Below, piece by piece: positions 1-7,133 of a DNA stretch of 62,383 nucleotides. How positions within the stretch are numbered: position 1 is the first letter of the stretch; every line of letters begins with the position of its first letter. The notes under the pieces were generated by a model. It was given only the letters and a program-made list of their open reading frames with translations, did no database searches and had not been told where the DNA came from. This stretch comes from Clostridiales bacterium (GTDB lineage: Bacteria; Bacillota; Clostridia; Christensenellales; Aristaeellaceae), in the NCBI GenBank assembly GCA_024695415.1, contig JAILIE010000079.1, positions 1-62,383 of the forward strand, read 5' to 3'. Both the position numbers and the translations under genes were made by a program.

Positions 1-10
1 CCGCGGCGAC

Positions 11-973
11 TTATTTCAGTCCTTTGATCATCGCCAGGCCGCCGTAAAGGATGGAATCGTCGCCCAGGGAAGCGCATTTCAGCTCCACCGTGGAGCGGAT
101 CTGCGGCAGGCAGTACCGGTCCACCTCGGAAAGGATCTTCTTCAGGAAAAGGTCCCCCAGCGCCTCGATCACACCGCCGCCGTAAATCACCAGGTCCGGG
201 GAGAAGGTGTTGATCATGTTGCCCGTGGCCACCGCCAGCCAGTGGCAGGCCCGGTCGACCGCTTCCTCCGCCACCGCGTCCTCCGCTTCCAGGGCCTTGA
301 CCAACCGCTTGGAGCGGAACACGCCCTCGGTCACCGCGTCCGCCATCAGGGTGGTCCTGCCCCGCGCGGCCTGCTGGCGGATATAGGCGCTCATGCCCTG
401 CTTGCTGGAGAAGGCCTCCAGGCATCCGCGCTGGCCGCAGTTGCACAGCGGTCCTTCCGGATCCAGGATCATGTGCCCGTATTCGGCCCCCTTGAACATA
501 TGACCGGTATACAGTTCACCGTTCAGCACGAGCCCGCCGCCCATGCCGGTTCCGACGAAAAATCCCACAATATTCCGGTATCCGCGCGCGGCGCCGAAGT
601 GGTACTCACCCAGCACGCCCATGTTCACGTCGTTGCCGACAAAGAAAGGAACACCGAACTGCTTCCGCATGGTGCCGGCGATGTCGTAATCCTTCCATGG
701 CAGGTTTGGGCAGAACAGCACGATTCCCTTTTCCTGGTCGATCACGCCCGGCGCGCAGGAGGCGATCGCTTTCAGGTCATTCCGGTCGATCCCGGACTCC
801 CGGATCATCTCCTCCACCACGTCAATGATGACCTTTTCCACGTCCGCCGAAGCGGATCCGCCGCTCTTGGAGCGCTTTTTCAGCCGGTAGATAATCTCGT
901 CCTTGCTGTTGAAAATCGCGCCCAGTACCTTTGTTCCGCCGACATCCAGACAGATATTGTACTTTTCAGCCAT
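11..973 (-). CDS. ROK-family sugar kinase (glucokinase-like)
   Basis: A 320-residue ROK kinase that should phosphorylate a hexose such as glucose or N-acetylglucosamine in the cytoplasm. Seen: the N-terminal phosphate-binding DVGGTK at residues 10-15, the catalytic Asp in GNDVN (about D115), the GTGMGGG loop near 141-147, and the structural zinc site made of H167 and CNCGQRGC (177-184). Length is normal for the family. The start has GGAGG 8 nt upstream, lying inside the end of the polyphosphate kinase gene, whose stop is only 3 nt away, so the two are translationally linked. The zinc motif is typical of ATP-dependent ROK kinases. The exact sugar cannot be read from the sequence, and a ROK repressor is excluded because there is no N-terminal helix-turn-helix. 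Confidence 0.9.
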   Translation of the reverse strand: MAEKYNICLDVGGTKVLGAIFNSKDEIIYRLKKRSKSGGSASADVEKVIIDVVEEMIRESGIDRNDLKAIASCAPGVIDQEKGIVLFCPNLPWKDYDIAGTMRKQFGVPFFVGNDVNMGVLGEYHFGAARGYRNIVGFFVGTGMGGGLVLNGELYTGHMFKGAEYGHMILDPEGPLCNCGQRGCLEAFSSKQGMSAYIRQQAARGRTTLMADAVTEGVFRSKRLVKALEAEDAVAEEAVDRACHWLAVATGNMINTFSPDLVIYGGGVIEALGDLFLKKILSEVDRYCLPQIRSTVELKCASLGDDSILYGGLAMIKGLK

Positions 974-976
974 GGT

Positions 977-3202
977 TCAGTCCTCCTTCTGTGATCCGAA
1001 CATTTTATGAAACAGGTTCCGGAATCCGATTCTCCGGGCCGGAGCGGGCTCTGTCCGCGGGGTCTCCGCCTGCGAGGGTTCTGTTTGCGGGGGCTCCGCC
1101 TGCGGTTCTTCCGCCTGCGGGGGTTCCGCCTCCTCCGGTTCGCTGAGCGATACTCTGCGCTCGCTGAAATAGCGGTACAGCGCTTCCTGGGAGGAAGTCC
1201 CGGCGCCCTCCGGATCCCGGAAATAGGTGCCGTCCGCCTGCATCTGCCATCCTTTTTCCCGGTCCTCACGCAGCGCCGAAAGGATCTCGTTCAGCTGCTC
1301 CCGGATATCCGGTGTGACCGCCTCGATAAACGCCTCCACCCGGCGCTCCAGGTTCCGGTTCAGCATATCGCCGGAACCGATGAACAACCGCTGTTCCTCC
1401 CCGTCGCCGAAGCTGTAGATCCGGGAGTGTTCCAGCCAGCGGCCGACCACGCTCGTGACGGTGATGTTGTCTGTCAGGCCGGGCACGCCCGGGCGCAGGG
1501 AGCAGATGCCGCGGATGAACAGCTCCACGCGGACGCCGGCCTGCGAGCATTCGATCAGCTTCTCCATCACCTGGCGGTTGTTGATCGCGTTGGCCTTGAT
1601 CGCCACATGGCCGTTTTCGCCTTTTTCGATCTCGCGGTCCAGCATTTCCAGCAGGCGGCTTTCAAAGCTCAGCGGGGCAATCCAGAGGTGCTGCGTTTTC
1701 GGCGGGAGCTCGCCCTGCTCCAGGGCTGCGAAAACGGACTCCGCTTCCAGCCCTGCCTCCTCCCGTGCGGTGATCAGCGACAGGTCGGTATACTGCTCCC
1801 CGGTCACCTCGTTGTAATTGCCGGTACCGATCTGGGTGATCCGGCTGACCTGCCCGTTGCTTTGCCGGCGGGTAATGACGCACAGCTTGCTGTGGACCTT
1901 ATGGTCCGGCAGGCCGTAGATGACGCGGCATCCCGCGTCCTCCAGCATCTCGGAATAGTCGATATTGTTCTGTTCGTCAAAACGGGCCCGCAGTTCCAGC
2001 AGGCACAGGACATCCTTTCCGCGGTCGGCGGCATAGGCCAGCGCGGCGGCGATCTTGCTGCTGCCGGACATGCGGTAGAGCGTGATTTTGATGGATTCGA
2101 CCTCCGGATTGTCCGCCGCTTCGTAAATCAGGTCCACGAAGGGCATCATGCTCTGGAACGGGAAGCTCATCAGCAGGTCCCGCCGGTCGATATAGGTAAA
2201 GAACTCGCCCTTCTTCAGGCCGATGTCCCGGGAGGGTTTCCTCTCCGGATACCGGAACTCCGCCGGACCGCCGATGCAGGAGCGGAAGGACAGGTCAAAG
2301 GGCACGGTCTGGGTGAACACCCGGTTTTCCGTCACATGCAGTTTCTTGATCAGAAGCGCCTTCGCCGGATCCGTCAGCTTGCCGTAAATCCGCGCGCGGA
2401 CGGGCATTTCCCGCTTCCGTTTGCTGAGCATGCCGCTCATCTTTTGGCGCAGGTCGTCGTCCTCCTGGATCTCGTCCCGGGTCATAAACACGTCCGCGTT
2501 CCGGGTCACGTCGACGATCGCGGACTGGGCGACATTCTCCTTTTTCAGCAAGAGCGGCAGGAAATGGCGGACCAGCTGGTCGGTCAGCACGATCTTCTGG
2601 CACCCGTTGATCTCGAACGTCTGGTACGCGGGAATCCGGTTCAGCGGAATAATGCACAGCCTCTGGTCCGTTCCGCGGCCGAGGAACGCGATGACATGCC
2701 GCTCCCCGCTCCACAGGAAGGGCAGCGGCTGGTCCATTCCGATGATTTTCGGAAACAGCATATCCCGGATGTCGCCGAAGAGCTTTTTACTCATCAGCTC
2801 ATCCACCTTGCTGATCTTCCGGAAATCCAGCACCTCGATCTTGCTGGCCTGCAGCTCGTCCCGGATGGATTTCCAGATGCTCTCCATCATGGCCTGCTGC
2901 TCCCGGATGATCCGCAGCACCTCGCTGATCTGCGTCTCCGGCAGCATTTTGGTCAGCGGGTCCGGCGTGTCCGGCGTCAGCAAGGCCCGGTGGGTCAGGA
3001 TCCCGATCCGCACCCGGAAGAACTCCTCCAGGTTGGACTGGTAAATCATCAGGAATTTCAGCCGCTCCAGCAGCGGGACCGTCGGGTCCGCCGCCTCCGC
3101 GAGCACGCGCCGGTTGAATTCCAGCCAGCTCAGTTCCCGGTTGATATAAATCTTTTCCGCCGCGGACCGGTCCGCGTTCTTGTTTCTGTTTTCCTTCGCC
3201 AT
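977..3202 (-). CDS. ppk: Polyphosphate kinase 1
   Basis: Reversibly polymerises the gamma phosphate of ATP into inorganic polyphosphate. At 741 residues it is slightly longer than the usual 690-720. The N-terminal, head and two phospholipase-D-like C-terminal domains are all present. The autophosphorylated catalytic histidine is in KVHSK (about H437), and the second active-site histidine is in LEHSRIY (about H592). The last 55 residues are an extra proline/glutamate-rich tail with repeated PQAEP-like units, followed by a basic, Phe-rich end (RIGFRNLFHKMFG); this tail is not part of the catalytic core. The gene follows the deacetylase by 28 nt and is 3 nt ahead of the ROK kinase, so all three probably share a transcript. 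Confidence 0.96.
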   Translation of the reverse strand: MAKENRNKNADRSAAEKIYINRELSWLEFNRRVLAEAADPTVPLLERLKFLMIYQSNLEEFFRVRIGILTHRALLTPDTPDPLTKMLPETQISEVLRIIREQQAMMESIWKSIRDELQASKIEVLDFRKISKVDELMSKKLFGDIRDMLFPKIIGMDQPLPFLWSGERHVIAFLGRGTDQRLCIIPLNRIPAYQTFEINGCQKIVLTDQLVRHFLPLLLKKENVAQSAIVDVTRNADVFMTRDEIQEDDDLRQKMSGMLSKRKREMPVRARIYGKLTDPAKALLIKKLHVTENRVFTQTVPFDLSFRSCIGGPAEFRYPERKPSRDIGLKKGEFFTYIDRRDLLMSFPFQSMMPFVDLIYEAADNPEVESIKITLYRMSGSSKIAAALAYAADRGKDVLCLLELRARFDEQNNIDYSEMLEDAGCRVIYGLPDHKVHSKLCVITRRQSNGQVSRITQIGTGNYNEVTGEQYTDLSLITAREEAGLEAESVFAALEQGELPPKTQHLWIAPLSFESRLLEMLDREIEKGENGHVAIKANAINNRQVMEKLIECSQAGVRVELFIRGICSLRPGVPGLTDNITVTSVVGRWLEHSRIYSFGDGEEQRLFIGSGDMLNRNLERRVEAFIEAVTPDIREQLNEILSALREDREKGWQMQADGTYFRDPEGAGTSSQEALYRYFSERRVSLSEPEEAEPPQAEEPQAEPPQTEPSQAETPRTEPAPARRIGFRNLFHKMFGSQKED
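1048..1138 (-). repeat. Short tandem repeats encoding the Pro/Glu tail of Ppk
   Basis: Imperfect repeats with a core of TCCGCCTGCG-like units (plus-strand reading), spaced by about 15 and 30 nt, encode PQAEP-type peptides at the end of the polyphosphate kinase. Such repeats are prone to length change by slippage. Units vary by substitution, so the array is not perfect. Confidence 0.6.
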
Positions 3203-3230
3203 GTTCCGCTCATTCCTTTATTTTTTCCGC

Positions 3231-4574
3231 TTATTCCTCCCCGCCCTCCGGCGGGCAGGCCTTCAGCGTCATTCCGGCTTCCGGGGTCACCCCGCGCAGG
3301 GCGCACAGGTCGTCAACGGTCACCAGCAGCATATTGTGCTTTTCGAAAAACTCCATGCTCCGCTTCGCCAGCTCCATCGGAAAAGCGTTGGCGTCATGGC
3401 ACAGGATGATGTCCCCGTCCTCCGCGCCGATGACGCATCCGTAGCAGTGGCGCAGGTCGTCGTCCGAATCGTCCAGCGCCACGTCCTGGGAATTGACGTT
3501 CCAGAGGATCATCGGCATCTCGCTCCCGGCGTTGACATAGATCTTCCAGTTGCCGCCCGGCGGGCGCATCAGCGTGGGCATGACGCCGATGATGTCGCTC
3601 ATCGCCTGGTCGAACAGTTCCTCCCACTGGGCCCATTTCTTCTCGGTGACCTTGTTCTGCTCATGCGTCCAGGCATGGCTCTGTACGCTATGCCCGGAGT
3701 CGTATTCCAGGTGCAGCAGTTCTGCATTCTTCTCCAGGCGGTGTCCGATCAGGAAAAATGTTACCTGGCCCGGATTCCGGGTGGAGGCGTTCAGCACCTC
3801 CCGGCTTCTTCCCTTCACCGGTCCGTCATCATAGGTCAGCGCGATCAGGCCATATCCGGAGCAGTCCGTTTCCTGCCGCGCTTCTTCCGTCAGGATTTCC
3901 CGCAGTCCCGGCACATAGATCTCCACCCGCAGGAGCGCTTCCGCATGCGCGGGATAAAGATCCGCGGCCGGATAATACAGCGCCAGGTGGCCGGGCGTCA
4001 TCACGAAGCCGGTATCCGCCAGGGCGTCCCGGCTGCAGATCCGGTCCAGTTCCTCCGCGGCCGGTTCCTCCCCGGGAAACTGGTCCTGCACCTGGGTCCG
4101 GATTTCCCGGATCAGGGTTTCCCATCCGTCCTCGCAGATGATATCCCCGAGCCGGATCAGCCGGCCCGTTTCCATGTCATAGGTGTAATCCTCGCATTTC
4201 ACCCACAGCTGTTTGTTGCTGGCCGAAGCATGCGCGTGGATATGGAAGCTCATCCAGCGGTCTCCCGTCCGGGTAATCTGCGTGCAGATGTCCCCCCGGG
4301 GCGGGCTGTGGACCGCGTCCTTTCCCGGCGGCACCTGCGCTTCCGTTTCTTCCTTCAGCGCGTCCACCCGGGCGTTGATCGCGTCGTTCACGTCCTCCCG
4401 GGCGGAATGCAGCACCGACCAGGTGATCATCTGGTAATGCTTCAGGGTCGTGATTTTGATATCCTGCGTCACCCGCAGCACGTCCGGGATCTCCCGCTCC
4501 GCCGAGGCCGCCGGAAATATCATTCCCAGAATCAGAATGCCCAGGATCAGGCACCTGATCCTTATTGTTTTCAT
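3231..4574 (-). CDS. Secreted polysaccharide deacetylase (PdaC-like)
   Basis: Probably removes N-acetyl groups from peptidoglycan or another glycan outside the membrane. I place the start at 4574 rather than at the longer open frame because it has GGAGG 10 nt upstream and opens directly with a signal peptide (residues 1-25, ending AASA). Residues about 30-235 resemble the DUF3298/DUF4163 region found in B. subtilis PdaC. Residues 243-430 are a NodB domain with TYDDGP (249-250 metal/catalytic Asp pair), SHAWTH (metal His 300 and 304), MRPPGG (about 337) and a final LCHD motif near 393. Length 447. It leads a unit with ppk and the ROK kinase. The substrate is not proven; loss of peptidoglycan acetyl groups usually gives lysozyme resistance. 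Confidence 0.88.
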   Translation of the reverse strand: MKTIRIRCLILGILILGMIFPAASAEREIPDVLRVTQDIKITTLKHYQMITWSVLHSAREDVNDAINARVDALKEETEAQVPPGKDAVHSPPRGDICTQITRTGDRWMSFHIHAHASASNKQLWVKCEDYTYDMETGRLIRLGDIICEDGWETLIREIRTQVQDQFPGEEPAAEELDRICSRDALADTGFVMTPGHLALYYPAADLYPAHAEALLRVEIYVPGLREILTEEARQETDCSGYGLIALTYDDGPVKGRSREVLNASTRNPGQVTFFLIGHRLEKNAELLHLEYDSGHSVQSHAWTHEQNKVTEKKWAQWEELFDQAMSDIIGVMPTLMRPPGGNWKIYVNAGSEMPMILWNVNSQDVALDDSDDDLRHCYGCVIGAEDGDIILCHDANAFPMELAKRSMEFFEKHNMLLVTVDDLCALRGVTPEAGMTLKACPPEGGEE

Positions 4575-4640
4575 GCCGTCCTGTCCTCCGTTCACCGGAC
4601 TGTTGAATAGATTTCCGTGCCATATGGCGTCTTTCATATT

Positions 4641-4646
4641 ATTATA
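4641..4646 (-). promoter_or_regulatory. Probable -10 element for the deacetylase-ppk-ROK unit
   Basis: A perfect TATAAT on the minus strand lies 66 nt before the deacetylase start. The -35 at 17 nt spacing (TTCCCA) is poor, so this may need an activator or may not be used. The rest of the 4575-4694 gap shows no gene. Confidence 0.4.
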
Positions 4647-4694
4647 TCCGAAAACCGTCCTGCTGGGAAGAGCCCGTTATCCCCTGACGCACCT

Positions 4695-6200
4695 TTATTC
4701 CCCGCAGTACCAGCCGTACTCGTATCCGGGATCGGGTGTCCCCGCCGCGGGAACGACCCGGATACGTGCCAGCGCGTTCGGCTGAAGGGACAGCGTGATT
4801 TTCGCGCCTTCACCGCTGTTTTCCGGAATCAGCACCTTCCGGGCGGGCTGGCCCGCGGCCCGGAGGAACGCTGTCTGTTCTGCCGTCAGGTCCGCCGGCT
4901 CGCCCATCCGGTGCCAGCAGGCCAGCGGATTGCAGCATTCCCCGTCCACCAGGTCCAGCAGGGCGGCCGTCTTTCCTTCCACGGGAAGCGTCAGGGCCAG
5001 TTCCAGGTTTTCCTTTTCCCCGCCGTTGCACAGGTTCCACAGCACCGCCTCATATCCGCCGTCTTCCCGGCGGACGATCACGGAATGCTCGTCCCGCCGT
5101 ACGCATTCGCCGCGCAGGTTCGTGAAGAACGCGAAAGCCCAGAGTGTCGGCTTGGGAATCAGGCCGTTCGCCATCATTCCGAAACCGCCGTGGAACGGGC
5201 GGGTCGGAATTCCCTGTTCCTCAAACACGTCCCCGAAGGTCCAGTAGCTGTATCCGTCCGCCACGTCGCCGAGGCGGGCGAGAAGGGCCGCTGTCAGGGC
5301 GGCGTTCAGGTTGGTGTCGTGGATCGGGCAGAAGGGATGATAGCTGGTATTGAATTCGGTAATGTACATCGGAATTCCCCTGAATTCCGGATAGGAGTCG
5401 ATGATATCCCGGGATTCCTGCATCTCCGCGATCAGCACCTCCGGATCGTTCATCCGGTGATAGAGATAGCGGCCTTTGCGTTCCGGCGGCTGTCCCAGGT
5501 ACGCGTGGCGGGTCACGAAATCCACGGGAAGCTTTTCATCCCGGCAGAAGGCGAGGAAATCCGCGATCCACTGCTGGCTTCCCTCCCCGCCGCAGATAGC
5601 GGGTCCGCCGACGCGCATGCCGGGCAGGACGTCGCGCACCGCGTTCACCGTGATCCGGTACAGTTCCAGGTACTTCGGCTTGTCGGCATTCTCCCAGAAT
5701 CCGGGAAGGTTCGGCTCGTTCCATATCTCGCAGGGCCATGCCTCGACCTTCTCCCGGCCGTAGCGATGCACCAGGTGCTTCAGCGTTTCCCGTACCAGGG
5801 CGCACCAGGCCTCCGGATCCTTCGGCGGAACGGTATGCGCTTTCCAGTAGAAGAGCGTGTGGTCGGAGGACGAAAGCTTTTCCGGCATGAATCCCAGCTC
5901 CAGGAAAGGCTCCAGGCCGTTCTCCAGCCAGGCGTCGACCACCCGGTCCAGGTAGGTGAAGCAGTACCCCTGCTGTTTTTCGCCGAAGGGCGGACCCCAT
6001 TCCTGCCAGATTCCCATCTGGTCGCTGAAAAGCCCGTGCCCCCGGACATGGCGGAAGCGGCATTCCTTCTGCACCGCCGCCATCTGGTCCTGGTATTCCC
6101 GGTGGAGCGCGAGGTCCACCCGGCCGGTGCCGACGCAGTAGTCCGCCAGGTTCCTGAAAGCCGCCCGGTCCCCGGGTCGAATCACGATATCCTTACGCAT
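4695..6200 (-). CDS. GH39-type glycoside hydrolase (beta-xylosidase-like)
   Basis: A 501-residue cytoplasmic glycosidase with no signal peptide, expected to release xylose or a related sugar from the non-reducing end of short oligosaccharides. The (beta/alpha)8 barrel carries the family acid/base Glu in WNEPN (E162) and the nucleophile in ITEFNTSY (E282), the classic GH39 pair. The C-terminal 120 residues look like the beta-sandwich normally seen in GH39. A purine-rich GGGAAGGG sits ahead of the start. It is on the same strand as the deacetylase unit but separated by about 120 nt with a probable promoter, so it is likely its own unit. Exact linkage specificity is unknown; GH39 also contains iduronidases and other activities. 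Confidence 0.87.
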   Translation of the reverse strand: MRKDIVIRPGDRAAFRNLADYCVGTGRVDLALHREYQDQMAAVQKECRFRHVRGHGLFSDQMGIWQEWGPPFGEKQQGYCFTYLDRVVDAWLENGLEPFLELGFMPEKLSSSDHTLFYWKAHTVPPKDPEAWCALVRETLKHLVHRYGREKVEAWPCEIWNEPNLPGFWENADKPKYLELYRITVNAVRDVLPGMRVGGPAICGGEGSQQWIADFLAFCRDEKLPVDFVTRHAYLGQPPERKGRYLYHRMNDPEVLIAEMQESRDIIDSYPEFRGIPMYITEFNTSYHPFCPIHDTNLNAALTAALLARLGDVADGYSYWTFGDVFEEQGIPTRPFHGGFGMMANGLIPKPTLWAFAFFTNLRGECVRRDEHSVIVRREDGGYEAVLWNLCNGGEKENLELALTLPVEGKTAALLDLVDGECCNPLACWHRMGEPADLTAEQTAFLRAAGQPARKVLIPENSGEGAKITLSLQPNALARIRVVPAAGTPDPGYEYGWYCGE

Positions 6201-6286
6201 ATGTTTCCGCCCTTCCCTTTGTCGTTTTATCCATCATACAATAAACCGCCCCGAAAGAAAAGCGGAACCGGCACCCATCGGGCAGC

Positions 6287-6322
6287 AAAAAAGAGAGGCG
6301 TTTCCGGCTTTGCCTCTCTTTT
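6287..6322 (-). terminator. Intrinsic terminator of the small-peptide genes
   Basis: Perfect 11-bp stem (AAAAGAGAGGC / GCCTCTCTTTT) with a 12-nt loop, followed on the minus strand by a T run. It lies 30 nt past the stop of the 89-residue peptide and about 90 nt before the GH39 start, closing the peptide unit. Confidence 0.85.
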
Positions 6323-6351
6323 CCGGTATTCACTTCCGTCCGCCCGCGTGT

Positions 6352-6621
6352 TTACCTCCAGATCATGGAATCCGCGGGTTTGTCCTTTCCCTTGTCGTCG
6401 CAGTTGGGATTGACGCATCTGTACAGCGGGGAAACCACGCACTTCGCGGGCAGGCCGCACAGCGGGCAGTGGGGGGAATTGGCCTTGAGCACAATGAATC
6501 CCGGGTCCCCTTCTATGCCGATGATTCCGCCTTTCGCCTTTTCCATCTGCTTCTGGGTCAGTTCAGGGTTCTCCGCGTTCTCAGAGATGCCCCCTCCGGC
6601 CGTCTTCTTTTCGTTTTCCAT
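6352..6621 (-). CDS. Small peptide with double-glycine-type leader and Cys-rich core
   Basis: An 89-residue protein. I start it at 6621 because a GGGGG run lies about 7 nt upstream; the longer frame to 6699 lacks such a site. Residues 20-32 (ELTQKQMEKAKGG) look like the helical leader ending in GG that is cut by C39-type peptidases in bacteriocin and RiPP precursors. The remaining 57 residues hold five cysteines at about 52, 55, 61, 69 and 74 (C-x2-C-x5-C-x7-C-x4-C), with the pattern CPLCG ... CVNPNC that could also form a zinc ribbon. No modification enzyme, C39 peptidase or dedicated transporter lies next to it. Function unknown; either a secreted peptide precursor or a small zinc protein. 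Confidence 0.72.
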   Translation of the reverse strand: MENEKKTAGGGISENAENPELTQKQMEKAKGGIIGIEGDPGFIVLKANSPHCPLCGLPAKCVVSPLYRCVNPNCDDKGKDKPADSMIWR

Positions 6622-6736
6622 ATTCAGACCCCCTTTTCGATGAATCAATTGGCTGATTTTCATAATCGGTTTTCCTCCGTTGTGTACGGGTACAATCATG
6701 ATATCTGTCCTGATAGCTTCCTGTCAAGGCTTCCGG

Positions 6737-6922
6737 TCACCTGTCCCCGTTCTTTTTCTGGTCCTTTATATCCGGGGTGCCCGCCGCCGCGACCATTTCC
6801 ATATCCTCCAGCGCCAGCTCCCGCGCCGTGTACCTGGCATGAACGGAATCGATGACCTGCTGCAGTTCCCGGTTCCCCGCGAACTTCTGGTAATCGAACA
6901 GCTGCTTCAGTTTCCTCTCCAT
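6737..6922 (-). CDS. Short leader-like peptide, possible RiPP or secreted peptide precursor
   Basis: A 61-residue protein whose start at 6922 is fixed by a strong AAAGGAGG site 9 nt upstream. The N-terminal 47 residues are an acidic amphipathic region ending ELALEDMEMVAAAG (residues 35-48), a shape shared with peptide leaders of the LxxxElexVxGG kind, with AG in place of GG. The last 13 residues are short, hydrophilic and lysine-rich (TPDIKDQKKNGDR). It is on the same strand as the 89-residue peptide, 115 nt upstream, and before the same terminator, so the two may be co-expressed. I recall similar short open frames in Lachnospiraceae-type genomes without known function; that is memory, not a search result. 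Confidence 0.65.
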   Translation of the reverse strand: MERKLKQLFDYQKFAGNRELQQVIDSVHARYTARELALEDMEMVAAAGTPDIKDQKKNGDR

Positions 6923-7133
6923 GTCCAAGCGCCTCCTTTCACCCGGTTTTTCCGGATTTCGTCGTCCGGTCACCAGTTCATACGCAGGCCGCCGGGAGGA
7001 TGGCAGTAAAACTGCAAAAGTTTTTTCCGGATGCTTCTTTTCCCCGCCGTCTTTCCATAGTACAATGGAATCACCCATCAGGATGTTTCATGTTTTCCGG
7101 TCGTTCCGGACCCGCTGAAAGGAGAACCCTGAC

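Noticed and set aside
242-994. Plus-strand open frame over the ROK kinase
   Set aside because: Shadow of a clear ROK kinase; no ribosome site and no family features.
1007-3409. 800-codon open frame on the plus strand
   Set aside because: It lies antisense to ppk, its translation is low-complexity Arg/His/Gln-rich and has no ribosome site; it arises from the high G+C in third codon positions.
6352-6699. Longer start for the 89-residue peptide at 6699
   Set aside because: The extra 26 residues lack a ribosome site, while a GGGGG site sits right before 6621, where the peptide begins with typical leader sequence.
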